A stretch of DNA of 64,000 nucleotides from assembly GCA_040403315.1 (NCBI GenBank), contig JBBAKX010000001.1, forward strand, positions 806,001 to 870,000, read 5' to 3'. Of this stretch, positions 25,416-34,182 are shown piece after piece (position 1 is the first letter of the stretch; each line of letters begins with the position of its first letter). Both the position numbers and the translations under genes were made by a program. The stretch is from CAMCXT01 sp040403315. GTDB taxonomy: Bacteria; Bacteroidota; Bacteroidia; M30B66. The notes beneath the pieces are model-generated. The model made no database searches. It saw nothing but the letters and a program-made list of their open reading frames with translations, and was not told where the DNA came from.

Positions 25416-27839
25416 ATGAAAATTTCTGCCAATTGGCTTCGTCAATATTTAACACATTCACCATCTCCTGAGGAAATTTCACCACTACTTACCGATTGTG
25501 GTTTAGAAGTGGAAAGCCTTGAAGAATTTGAAAGTCTTAAAGGTGGTTTGAAAGGCATCGTTGTAGGAGAAGTGAAAGACTGTCAACAGCACCCAAACGC
25601 CGATAGATTATCTCTCACCAAAGTAGATATTGGCTCAGGAGATCTGCTATCAATTGTTTGTGGAGCGCCTAACGTTGCTGCAGGGCAAAAAGTCCTGGTT
25701 GCAACGATAGGAGCCACATTATTCCCAACATCAGGTGAGTCTTTTCAAATCAAGGAAAGTAAAATCCGAGGTGAATTGTCGCAAGGGATGCTTTGTGCAG
25801 AAGATGAAATCGGAACCGGCAAAAGCCACGATGGGATTTTGGTATTGCCTTCTGACACTAAAATAGGAACACCTGCTGCAGAAATTTTCAATGTTTCATC
25901 TGACCAAGTATTTGAAATTGGCCTCACTCCAAATAGAATTGATGCTGCTTCTCATTTTGGTGTAGCCCGCGATTTATCTGCGGTGCTTTATGAGAAAGGC
26001 GATTTGGAATTGCTAAAGCCAAAAGTGAAATCGAGCTTTTCAAACGAAGGACATGATGTCGAAGTTTCGGTTGAGACTTCTGATGCCGTGATCCGTTACT
26101 CGAGTATTCGCATTTCGAATGTGAAGGTATCTGAAAGTCCGGCTTGGCTTAAAAATGCATTGCTCAGCATTGGTTTACGCCCAATCAATAATTTAGTCGA
26201 TATAACAAACTATGTAATGCATGAAACCGGTCAGCCATTGCATGCTTTTGATGCGAGTAAAATTTCTGGGAATAAGATTCATGTAAAATCGTGTGCACCA
26301 GGAACTCTGTTTAAAGCGCTTGATGGATCTGACCATAAACTTACTGAGCAAGATCTGATGATTTGTGATGCCAAAGGTCCACTTTGCTTGGCTGGAATTT
26401 ATGGTGGATTAGAATCAGGTGTTACAGATTCAACAACCGAGATATTTCTTGAATGCGCAACTTTTCATCCTGTTTGGGTTCGGAAGTCCTCAAGGAATCA
26501 CAATTTAAAAACCGACTCATCTTTCCGCTTCGAACGTGGAACAGATCCTGAAGCAACAATTTACACCTTGCAACGGGCTGCTGATTTAATAGTTGAACTT
26601 GCTGGTGGACAATTGCACAATGGACTAACTGATCATTATCCTCAACAGGTTATCCCTGTTAGTCTTTTCTATCGCTGGTCCGATATGGATCGTTTGGTTG
26701 GTGAAGCGATCCCGCGAGAAGCGGCAAAGAAAATTCTTGAACGTTTACAGATTCATGTTTCCGCTGAAACTTCCGAAGGTGTTCAACTGGAAATTCCAAC
26801 TTTTAAGGTAGGAGTTGAAGGTAGCGCTGATGTTACTGAGGAAATTCTTAGAATTTATGGTTATAACCGAATCGCTATTCCTGCACAGGTTCGAAATTCT
26901 GTAACGCCTGCTCCGAAGCCAGATCCAGTTCAACTTAGAAATAGGATTTCAGATCACCTTTGTGGAATTGGTTTCATGGAAGCGCTAAACAATTCGCTCA
27001 GCCCCGGTGAACTTGCTTTATTCACACCAGAAGGTCCTGAACAAGCGGTGAAGTTGGCGAATCCATTGAGTTCTGAGCTCGACATATTGCGTATGAGCAT
27101 GATTCCAGCTTTACTGGAAAATATAGCTTGGAATAAGAATCGACAACAGTCTGATATCCAGTTTTTTGAATGGGGCAAAGTATATTTTAAACAGCCTGAA
27201 GGTTTTGTTGAAAAGCAAAGACTCGCTCTTTTCTTCTACGGGAATGATAAGCCGCTGCATTGGCAAGGAAACTCAGACAAAACAGGCTATTATCATTTGA
27301 AAGGGGTTGTACAACACGTTTTGCAATTGTGTGGCTTGGAATTAAGTCAACTCACTGGATTATTGACAGAAGATCCAGCATACCAGCAGGTTTGGTCGAT
27401 CAAAAAAGGCGAAAAGGAGTTGGTGAAAATGGGCAGTATTCATCCGGCGTTGTTAAAGCGTTTCGATGTAACTGGGCCGGTTTGGTTTGCAGAATTTAAT
27501 TGGGAATTGATGCTTCGAAGTTATGGAGGCAGTAAAATTCAATACCGCGAAGTCTCAAAATTTCCTTCCGTGCGTCGCGATTTGGCCTTACTTATCGACC
27601 AAGCTGTTCAATACAGCCAAATTGAGAAAATCGCTTTTTCTATTGAAAAGAAATTGCTACGTGAAGTGAATCTTTTCGATGTGTATCAAGGAGATAAATT
27701 GCCAGTGGGTAAAAAATCCTACGCAGTTTCTTTTCTTTTCAGGGATGAAGAACAAACCCTCACAGATAAGCATATCGAAAAATCAATGGAGCGTTTGGTA
27801 AAAGCGCTCGTAGATCAATTGGGTGCCGAATTGAGATAA
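25416..27839 (+). CDS. pheT: Phenylalanine-tRNA ligase beta subunit
   Basis: This subunit forms the (alphabeta)2 PheRS and carries tRNA-binding and editing functions. The 807-residue product has a tRNA-binding OB domain (about 40-155; GIVVGEVKDCQQHPNADRLS), the B3/B4 editing region (HETGQPLHAFDASKI, then DSSFRFERGTDP), the B5 domain, the catalytic-like core and a C-terminal ferredoxin-fold anticodon-binding domain (FPSVRRDLALLID to the end). It is full length. Its partner pheS lies about 25 kb away on the opposite strand rather than adjacent. Confidence 0.97.
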   Translation: MKISANWLRQYLTHSPSPEEISPLLTDCGLEVESLEEFESLKGGLKGIVVGEVKDCQQHPNADRLSLTKVDIGSGDLLSIVCGAPNVAAGQKVLVATIGATLFPTSGESFQIKESKIRGELSQGMLCAEDEIGTGKSHDGILVLPSDTKIGTPAAEIFNVSSDQVFEIGLTPNRIDAASHFGVARDLSAVLYEKGDLELLKPKVKSSFSNEGHDVEVSVETSDAVIRYSSIRISNVKVSESPAWLKNALLSIGLRPINNLVDITNYVMHETGQPLHAFDASKISGNKIHVKSCAPGTLFKALDGSDHKLTEQDLMICDAKGPLCLAGIYGGLESGVTDSTTEIFLECATFHPVWVRKSSRNHNLKTDSSFRFERGTDPEATIYTLQRAADLIVELAGGQLHNGLTDHYPQQVIPVSLFYRWSDMDRLVGEAIPREAAKKILERLQIHVSAETSEGVQLEIPTFKVGVEGSADVTEEILRIYGYNRIAIPAQVRNSVTPAPKPDPVQLRNRISDHLCGIGFMEALNNSLSPGELALFTPEGPEQAVKLANPLSSELDILRMSMIPALLENIAWNKNRQQSDIQFFEWGKVYFKQPEGFVEKQRLALFFYGNDKPLHWQGNSDKTGYYHLKGVVQHVLQLCGLELSQLTGLLTEDPAYQQVWSIKKGEKELVKMGSIHPALLKRFDVTGPVWFAEFNWELMLRSYGGSKIQYREVSKFPSVRRDLALLIDQAVQYSQIEKIAFSIEKKLLREVNLFDVYQGDKLPVGKKSYAVSFLFRDEEQTLTDKHIEKSMERLVKALVDQLGAELR

Positions 27840-27855
27840 TCTTTGAAGGAAGAAC

Positions 27856-29145
27856 TTATTCCTTCATCAACCGGAAAATTCTGGAACTTCCGTTTCCGTA
27901 ACAATACACTTGGTAAATCCCTGCTGGGAGATCAGAAAAATCGAGTTTTATCAATCGTCCAGTTTCGCTTTTCCGTTTCGCGAGCTTTCCATTCGGGCCG
28001 TAAACTTCGATTTTAAAGGTTGTTACATCCTCCGCTTGAATCATCACATCGCGGGTGGAAGGATTAGGAAAAATCCTCCAATCGATGTCTTTCACATGTT
28101 CATCGATAGTTGTTGTTGCGATGTTGATTTGCTCTGTGAGCGTGTCAGATATTCCACATCCAGAAGCAATTAAGCTAACTGTGTAATTTCCAGGTGCGGT
28201 ATAAGTGTGTGTTGGATTCACCAAAGGAGAGGTATTCCCGTCTCCAAAGTTCCATAAATTCGATGAGGCATATAGACTTGTTTGATTAAAGTCTACACTC
28301 GCTTCATTGATACTATAATTAAAGCCAGCTTGTGGTTCCCATCTTCCAATATTCCAGGTTTCTAGACTATCGTTTACGGTTGACCATGCAACTTGCTGCA
28401 GATAAGTTGCAATTTCAGGTTCAAGTCCAGCAAGATAGCTGAACCCAACAGGTGATTTTTTGTAAAGTGTAGCGTAGAAAACGCATGCAGTTAGATAGGT
28501 TCCTGAAGGACTAGGGTGGCTATTGTCGCTCACCCAAAGGTTAATTGTGCTGTCGGCAAACCAACTGTTTTTCCAGGCAATTCCAACCGGAGCAACGATA
28601 CCTTGATTTTGGTCGGCCATAAGTTTGTATGAGCTTCGAAGTCGGTCGGTCATTCCTTCGAAAGTACAAATGGGTGGGTAGTTCGGACAGTTTGTTTGGT
28701 CGCCGTATTTTCTTCCCCAAGTCATGTAAAATACCGTTTCGGAGCAAGCATTGTTGGCTTTTACCATGCTGTCGAGGTCGGTTGCAAAAGGCAAAGTTTG
28801 GGTTTGAACTTGGCTTGGCGGGAAAGATGGTTCTTGGCTTTGCGCTTGTAAAATCACAAAATCCCAAGGTTGAGACTGAATTTTTTGTTGAGTTACTGCA
28901 TTTGCTGCATGATTTTGCAAACTAGCACCACCTGGTGTATTTGAATCATATTGAACCGTATCGCCTCCAGAGATTGCTAAATTGTAGAAAACCAAAGGAA
29001 GATTATTGGTGCCAACATAACTGTTGCCGATCCAAAGAACCTTTTTTTGCTGACTATTTGCCTGAAAACTAACAATTAGCAGAAGGAAAATCCAGTTAGC
29101 GCTGGAGCGTGCAAAAATCGCGAATGGTCTCAGCAGCAGCTTCAT
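27856..29145 (-). CDS. T9SS-exported SGNH-like hydrolase with PKD domain
   Basis: From the ATG at 29145 the protein is 429 residues (MKLLLRPFAI..., signal peptide to about residue 31). An SGNH-type hydrolase domain follows: block I VLWIGNSYVGTNNLP with the likely catalytic serine, WDFVILQAQSQEP, and block V-like DNSHPSPSGTYLTA with the Asp/His. Next come a PKD domain (NLWNFGDGNTSPLVNPTHTY, residues about 300-345) and a T9SS type A sorting domain (WRIFPNPSTRDVMIQ to the end). It probably acts as a secreted esterase; the substrate is unknown. ATGs at 29151 and 29175 are alternatives. The start overlaps the end of the TPR gene by about 50 bases. Confidence 0.85.
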   Translation of the reverse strand: MKLLLRPFAIFARSSANWIFLLLIVSFQANSQQKKVLWIGNSYVGTNNLPLVFYNLAISGGDTVQYDSNTPGGASLQNHAANAVTQQKIQSQPWDFVILQAQSQEPSFPPSQVQTQTLPFATDLDSMVKANNACSETVFYMTWGRKYGDQTNCPNYPPICTFEGMTDRLRSSYKLMADQNQGIVAPVGIAWKNSWFADSTINLWVSDNSHPSPSGTYLTACVFYATLYKKSPVGFSYLAGLEPEIATYLQQVAWSTVNDSLETWNIGRWEPQAGFNYSINEASVDFNQTSLYASSNLWNFGDGNTSPLVNPTHTYTAPGNYTVSLIASGCGISDTLTEQINIATTTIDEHVKDIDWRIFPNPSTRDVMIQAEDVTTFKIEVYGPNGKLAKRKSETGRLIKLDFSDLPAGIYQVYCYGNGSSRIFRLMKE

Positions 29146-30337
29146 ATCCATATTGTTCACTGAGTTTAAAATCATCGCAGGCAGTATCTTTTTTCAAAAG
29201 CATCAGCTTTGCAATTCCTCGGTTAAAATAAGCAATTCCATAATTCTCTCGAAGTCTAATTGATTGATCGTAGTCTTGAATTGCTAATGTATAATCACCG
29301 AAAAGCATTCTAACATTGCCTCGGTTGTTAAAAGCTTGAGCATCAGTCGGATTTAAGCGAATCGATTCGTTATAGTCGTTCATGGCGCCTTGGTAATCTC
29401 CTAGTGTTTTTTTAACAGTGCCTCTGTAGAATAGCGCCATTGTATAGTCTTTGTCTAGGGCGAGAGCGTTGTTGTAGTCCTTTAACGACTCTTCGGTTTC
29501 ACCAAGTCTTTTTCTAATGAGTGCCCTACTGAAATAGGTAGATTTTAAGTTTTGATCCAATGATATTGCTTTAGTGAAATCTTTATCGGCTTGAACATTT
29601 TCGCCTTTAAACTTATAGGCAACTCCTCTGTTATGCCATGCTAAAGCAAATTGTGGGTTGATGTTGATGACTTTGGTAAAGGACTGAATCGCGTCATCGT
29701 ATTTTTTCAATTCGAGATGCCTCAATCCTTGAGCTTCATATGCCAAAGAGTTTTTTGGATTTAGACGAATTGCCATGTCGATATCACTGCCAGCCTTGTC
29801 GAATTCATCTAAATTGAGGTAGGCGATAGCACGAAATATATAGGATAAAGTATCGCGCGGGTTTTGTGCAATGATGTTGTTAAATGTATTTACCGCTCCT
29901 GCGTAGTCTTCCGCTGCCAGTTGAGCATGGGCTTGTTGGCATTGAATGCTTGGTTGCGAAATAGGCGCTAGTTCTATGGCCTTGGTAAAATCCGAAACGG
30001 CACCAGGATAATCCTCAACAAGCATTCTTATTTTGGCTCGTTCGTCATAGATCTTAAGAATGCCAGGATTTAGTCTTAGAGCTTCGTTTTGATCCTTGAT
30101 AGCTTCGTTAAGTCGCCCCAATTTGGTATAAACAACGCTCCGTTTGTAGAATGCTTCAGCATAACCTGGATCGGCAGCAATAGCATTTGTGTAATCAAGT
30201 GCAGCGCCTTGCCAATCGTTTACTTTCATTCGGTTTTCACCAGACGTGAAAGCTTCTAATCCTGATCGAAGGTTGCCAATTTGTGCAAAAATGCTGGTGC
30301 TTAAGGTAAGCAGAACGAATAGGCATAACTTCATCAT
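29096..30337 (-). CDS. Secreted tetratricopeptide-repeat protein
   Basis: A 413-residue protein with a signal peptide (MMKLCLFVLLTLSTSIFA) followed by about eleven tandem TPR units of 34 residues from residue ~35 to 400, with the usual pattern (AFYKRSVVYTKLGRLNEAIK, AWHNRGVAYKFKGENVQADK, AYFNRGIAKLMLLKKDTACD). TPRs act as protein-protein scaffolds, so it is likely a periplasmic adaptor. It follows the NtrC-like gene by 11 bp and overlaps the next gene by about 50 bp, so it sits in a ppx-regulator-TPR-hydrolase operon. Confidence 0.9.
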   Translation of the reverse strand: MMKLCLFVLLTLSTSIFAQIGNLRSGLEAFTSGENRMKVNDWQGAALDYTNAIAADPGYAEAFYKRSVVYTKLGRLNEAIKDQNEALRLNPGILKIYDERAKIRMLVEDYPGAVSDFTKAIELAPISQPSIQCQQAHAQLAAEDYAGAVNTFNNIIAQNPRDTLSYIFRAIAYLNLDEFDKAGSDIDMAIRLNPKNSLAYEAQGLRHLELKKYDDAIQSFTKVININPQFALAWHNRGVAYKFKGENVQADKDFTKAISLDQNLKSTYFSRALIRKRLGETEESLKDYNNALALDKDYTMALFYRGTVKKTLGDYQGAMNDYNESIRLNPTDAQAFNNRGNVRMLFGDYTLAIQDYDQSIRLRENYGIAYFNRGIAKLMLLKKDTACDDFKLSEQYGYEAAAETIRDFCTLQR

Positions 30338-30348
30338 AAGATGTATTT

Positions 30349-31518
30349 TCAGGTTTGTTTGGTGTGCCTTGCGAAACTGATCACATCTTCTTTGCTAATT
30401 TCTTTCTCTCCAAGAATGATCAACCTTTCAACAACGTTTCTGAATTCTCGAATATTGCCAGTCCATTGAATATCCATCAACTCCTTCACTGCATCGGCTT
30501 GAATCGATTTTATTGGAATGCCGTAATCGCTGCAAATGGTTTGAAGGAAATGCTTCGTCAACAGGGGTACATCCTCGATTCGTTCGTTCAAGGTTGGCAC
30601 TTCGATAATGATAACACTGAGACGGTGGTAGAGATCTTCTCGAAAGTTGCCTCTTGCGATTTCGTCTTTTAAATTTTTATTGGTTGCCGCAATTATGCGC
30701 ACATCAACCGAAATTTCTTTTTCGCCTCCAACGCGCGTGATTTTATTTTCTTGAAGTGCGCGGAGAACTTTGGCTTGGGCAGATAAGCTCATATCGCCGA
30801 TTTCGTCAAGAAAAAGAGTACCACCATGCGCCAGTTCAAATTGACCTTTTCGCTGCTTTATTGCAGATGTGAAGGCTCCTTTTTCATGTCCGAACAATTC
30901 ACTTTCAATGAGTTCGGATGGGATAGCCGCACAATTTACTTCAATTAATGCTGCAGTGTTTCGGTTGCTTTTTTCGTGGATATAGCGCGCTACCAATTCC
31001 TTTCCGGTTCCGTTTTGACCTGTAACCAGCACGCGTGCATCGGTTGGCGCAACCCTTTCGATCATGTCTTTTACCTTACGAATGGCTAATGAATCGCCAA
31101 TCATTTCAGCATTTTTGGTTACTTTTTTTCGGAGTGTTTTTGTTTCCTCGATCAAGGTTGATTTGTCCAATGCATTTCGCAAGGTGATCATCAATCGGTT
31201 GAGATCGAGTGGTTTGGCAATAAAATCGTATGCGCCTTTTTTGATGCATTCAACCGCGGTTTCGATTGTGCCGTGACCTGAGATCATAATAACCTGACAG
31301 TCGAGGCCAGCTGATAGTGTTTTTTCGAGCAGTTCGGTTCCATCCATTCGAGGCATTTTGATATCGCTTAACAGGATATCATAACCGCCTTTTTGAATTT
31401 TCTCCCAGCCCTCAGCACCATCTATTGCTTCGTCAACCTGATGGTTTTCGTATTCTAGAATTTCTTTTAGGGTGCTTCGGATGGCCCGTTCATCGTCAAC
31501 TATAAGAATTTTTGCCAT
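30349..31518 (-). CDS. NtrC-like response regulator with sigma-54 AAA+ domain, no DNA-binding domain
   Basis: A 389-residue regulator. The receiver domain (1-120) has the acidic pocket VDDE and phospho-acceptor Asp52 (LLSDIKMPRMDG). The AAA+ domain has Walker A GQNGTGKE (167-174), a sigma-54-contact loop GAFTSA (214-219, where the canonical form is GAFTGA), Walker B TLFLDEIGDM and RVGGEKEISVDVRIIAATN. The protein ends soon after the arginine-finger/sensor II region (WTGNIREFRNVVERLIIL), with only about 20 residues left, so the usual Fis-type helix-turn-helix is absent. It sits between ppx and the TPR gene; no histidine kinase is adjacent. Confidence 0.93.
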   Translation of the reverse strand: MAKILIVDDERAIRSTLKEILEYENHQVDEAIDGAEGWEKIQKGGYDILLSDIKMPRMDGTELLEKTLSAGLDCQVIMISGHGTIETAVECIKKGAYDFIAKPLDLNRLMITLRNALDKSTLIEETKTLRKKVTKNAEMIGDSLAIRKVKDMIERVAPTDARVLVTGQNGTGKELVARYIHEKSNRNTAALIEVNCAAIPSELIESELFGHEKGAFTSAIKQRKGQFELAHGGTLFLDEIGDMSLSAQAKVLRALQENKITRVGGEKEISVDVRIIAATNKNLKDEIARGNFREDLYHRLSVIIIEVPTLNERIEDVPLLTKHFLQTICSDYGIPIKSIQADAVKELMDIQWTGNIREFRNVVERLIILGEKEISKEDVISFARHTKQT

Positions 31519-31541
31519 GCCGTAAATTTAAATCAATGCGC

Positions 31542-32483
31542 TCACTCTTTTTCACTTAATGCCCTCAGGTGGTCAAAAAGAATTCCTTCTTTGAGTGAAA
31601 AAGTTGAAAGCCTCATTGCATCGAGATTTAATTGCTTAAATACGAAACGAATCATTACAACAGCAACAACAATCATTTCCACCCGCATTGCTGCTAATCC
31701 TTTTATTTTGAAACGCTTCTCGATTGTGCTGTTGGTTAAAATCTTGTACATCGCTTCAAAGTGCTTCATATCGAAGGAGTACTCTGTTTTGATTAACGGA
31801 TTTTCAATCGTTTGGAATTTATAGTAGATCATTTCGGCCAAAGAATCGAAAGAACCAGAAGATCCAACGAGCGTTTTCACAGGATATATTTCACAAGCAC
31901 CCCAAAGCAGTTGTAGTTGTTCTGCTAAGTGATTTTTCAATAGCTTGATTTCATTCTTAGTAATGGGTTCGGAAGGATTGATCACTTCCAACAGTCGGGC
32001 AGCCCCCAAATCAAAACTATGCTTCCAATAAATTCGGTGCATATCGGCGATAATGAACTCGGTACTACCTCCGCCAATATCCATGATAAGACATTTTTCT
32101 TTGCCCATATCGAGGGCTTTTCGAACACCATAATAAATGAGTTCTGCTTCACGGTCTCCAGAAATTACTTCAATAGCGATCCCCGTTTCGGCTTTCACTT
32201 TGCGCACAAATTCTTTTCCGTTTTTCGCGCTGCGGATAGCTGAGGTTGCGAAAGCAAGAATTTTATCGACTTCGAAACGGTCGATTGTTGCCTTGTGCGT
32301 GTTCATGGCTTTGATGCCACGCAAGAACGGACTGTGTGAAATGACTTGATTGTTGATTCCCCCTTCGCCAAGCTTTACAGGAATTTTTTCCTTGAAAATC
32401 ACCGTGAATTGACCGTTTTCATGAACACGGGCAATCATGAGTTTAAAGGTATTTGTACCGATATCGATGATGGCGATTTTCAC
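31542..32483 (-). CDS. Ppx/GppA family phosphatase
   Basis: A 313-residue member of the exopolyphosphatase/guanosine pentaphosphatase family (ASKHA fold), acting on polyphosphate or (p)ppGpp. It has the phosphate-1 motif AIIDIGTNTFKLMIA at the N-terminus and the phosphate-2 motif LIMDIGGGSTEFII. It corresponds to the short (N-terminal two-domain) form without the C-terminal HD-like domain of E. coli Ppx. The start is a GTG at 32481-32483; no ATG fits, since an in-frame stop lies not far upstream. It is the first gene of the unit that continues into the NtrC-like regulator (23 bp gap). Confidence 0.92.
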   Translation of the reverse strand: MKIAIIDIGTNTFKLMIARVHENGQFTVIFKEKIPVKLGEGGINNQVISHSPFLRGIKAMNTHKATIDRFEVDKILAFATSAIRSAKNGKEFVRKVKAETGIAIEVISGDREAELIYYGVRKALDMGKEKCLIMDIGGGSTEFIIADMHRIYWKHSFDLGAARLLEVINPSEPITKNEIKLLKNHLAEQLQLLWGACEIYPVKTLVGSSGSFDSLAEMIYYKFQTIENPLIKTEYSFDMKHFEAMYKILTNSTIEKRFKIKGLAAMRVEMIVVAVVMIRFVFKQLNLDAMRLSTFSLKEGILFDHLRALSEKE

Positions 32484-32575
32484 TTTTTTATTGCTTCGAT
32501 CAGGACTTCAATGTTAATGAAAGTGCTAAAATGCTCCACAAAGAGTTTTCAGTCATTTATCAACCCTCAAAAATC

Positions 32576-33442
32576 CTAAGAAATGAAGTGTTCGAGGATA
32601 TATGAAATGCCCAAAACAACACTTGCAATTCCATTTGTTGTGCCGAATGCTAGGTTTACCCGGCTCAAATCGTCGGGTTTTACAATGCTGTGTTGATAAA
32701 CCAACATGCTTAAAAACACCGATGCACCTGCCCAATAAAAGATACCAGCTTGCATATTTAGACCAGCAGCTACAATGAAAAGGGCCGTGATTGCATGGAG
32801 AAACTCTGAAAGTCGAAGTGCTCTTTTTTTACCTAGCCAAACAGGAATGCTGTAAAGATCCTGAGAGCGATCAAATTCTTCGTCTTGAAGCGCATAAATA
32901 ATATCGAATCCTGAGGTCCAGAACAAAACAGCGAACGAAAACAGAAGTGGAAGCCAGTCGAATTTACCCGTTACTGCCAAGTATGCACCGATAGGAGCCA
33001 GCGACAATCCTACACCCAAAACAATGTGGCATAACCAAGTGAACCGTTTCGTGATACTATAACCTAAAATCACCGCAAGGGCAATGGGCGAAAGGAAAAA
33101 GCAAAGTGGATTGATAAACCAAGTGGTTGCTAAAAATGCGATCGACATCACCACAACAAAAGCAAGTGCTGCTGTAGGTGATATAACGCCAGCTGGGATT
33201 TCTCGGATGGCGGTTCTAGCATTCATTTCATCGAAACGGCGGTCGATGAATCTGTTAAAGCCCATAGCTGCTGATCTTGCGAAAACCATACAGAGCAAAA
33301 TCTTGGCAAAAAGCGTCCAGTCGGGAGTTGTTCCTGAAGCTTCAACGCCAAGAAAATAGCCGATAATAGCGAATGGAAGGGCAAAAACAGTGTGGCTGAA
33401 TTTTACCAATGATAAATAATGTCGAATACTGATGGTACTCAT
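32576..33442 (-). CDS. UbiA-family prenyltransferase (candidate menaquinone-pathway enzyme)
   Basis: A 288-residue membrane prenyltransferase with eight or nine hydrophobic segments. The two acidic signatures for the prenyl-diphosphate/Mg site are present: NRFIDRRFDEMNARTAIRE early and YALQDEEFDRSQDLYSIP later. It most resembles 4-hydroxybenzoate polyprenyltransferases. Because this genome encodes MqnE of the futalosine pathway (51188-52348), it may be the MqnP step that prenylates 1,4-dihydroxy-6-naphthoate; this is inference. The ATG overlaps the recR stop (ATGA, 4 bp). Confidence 0.88.
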   Translation of the reverse strand: MSTISIRHYLSLVKFSHTVFALPFAIIGYFLGVEASGTTPDWTLFAKILLCMVFARSAAMGFNRFIDRRFDEMNARTAIREIPAGVISPTAALAFVVVMSIAFLATTWFINPLCFFLSPIALAVILGYSITKRFTWLCHIVLGVGLSLAPIGAYLAVTGKFDWLPLLFSFAVLFWTSGFDIIYALQDEEFDRSQDLYSIPVWLGKKRALRLSEFLHAITALFIVAAGLNMQAGIFYWAGASVFLSMLVYQHSIVKPDDLSRVNLAFGTTNGIASVVLGISYILEHFIS

Positions 33443-34059
33443 CTGTTCAAGTTATTTTCGAATGGAGTTCGGTTTAGAATTGATCTTCCTAAGGTTACTT
33501 CATCAGCGTATTCCAATTCGTCGCCTACAGAAACGCCTCTGGCCAATGTGCTAAGCTTGATATTAAAATCTTTAAGTTTTCTGAATAAGTAAAAATTGGT
33601 TGTATCACCTTCCATTGTTGCACTGAGTGCCATGATAACTTCCTTCGGTTCGCCGGTTTGCACTCTTTGTAATAGACTTTCGATGTTAATGTCGGATGGT
33701 CCGGTTCCTTCCAAAGGAGAAATAATTCCACCTAAAACGTGGTAAATACCTCTGTACTGTCCTGTGTTTTCGAGCGCCATTACATCACGTACATCCTCAA
33801 CTACACAAAGCAATGATCGGTCACGGTTTCGATCTGTACATATTGTACAAGTCTCATTGTCGCAAAGATTATGGCAAACGTTGCAGTGTTGAATGTCGCG
33901 TTTCAGTTTTACAAAAGCGCCCGAAAATTGATCAATCGCAGCGGTATCTCTTTTCAACAGATGAAGCACCAAACGGAGTGCAGTTTTTTTGCCTATCCCC
34001 GGCAGGGAAGACATTTCATTTACTGCATCTTCTAATAACTTCGATGGTAAGGGCTGCAT
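33439..34059 (-). CDS. recR: Recombination protein RecR
   Basis: RecR works with RecO and RecF in loading RecA at gaps. The 206-residue protein has an N-terminal helix-hairpin-helix (MSSLPGIGKKTALRLVLHLL), a cysteine zinc finger (Cys59, 62, 66, 71, 74), a Toprim domain (LLCVVEDVRDVMALENTG) and a C-terminal Walker-like segment. It is full length. The likely promoter is a -7 box 7 bp before the ATG. It is co-transcribed with ubiA. Confidence 0.97.
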   Translation of the reverse strand: MQPLPSKLLEDAVNEMSSLPGIGKKTALRLVLHLLKRDTAAIDQFSGAFVKLKRDIQHCNVCHNLCDNETCTICTDRNRDRSLLCVVEDVRDVMALENTGQYRGIYHVLGGIISPLEGTGPSDINIESLLQRVQTGEPKEVIMALSATMEGDTTNFYLFRKLKDFNIKLSTLARGVSVGDELEYADEVTLGRSILNRTPFENNLNR

Positions 34060-34066
34060 AAGGCTG

Positions 34067-34074
34067 CAAAGTTA
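34067..34074 (-). promoter_or_regulatory. -7 box just before recR
   Basis: On the minus strand TAACTTTG is followed by CAGCCTT and then the recR ATG at 34059. With the start that close, the transcript would have almost no leader. No clear TTG is seen at -33. Confidence 0.55.
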
Positions 34075-34170
34075 ACAGATAAGCTTGCTTTTGGTTGAAG
34101 AATTGGGCTATTCACATTCTATTCTTTGAAAGTGCTACATACGAATCTTCGAATACCCGCAATTGATCAA

Positions 34171-34178
34171 TAGATTTG
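34171..34178 (+). promoter_or_regulatory. -7 box four bases before the symporter start
   Basis: TAGATTTG matches TAnnTTTG and is followed by TTTT and the ATG at 34183. The mRNA would begin at or next to the start codon. Confidence 0.5.
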
Positions 34179-34182
34179 TTTT

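Noticed and set aside
27845..27865. Perfect 7-bp inverted repeat GAAGGAA/TTCCTTC between the converging pheT and hydrolase genes
   Set aside because: It lacks a T-tract on either strand and overlaps the stop codon of the hydrolase gene. It could be a weak bidirectional stop but I could not support it as a terminator.
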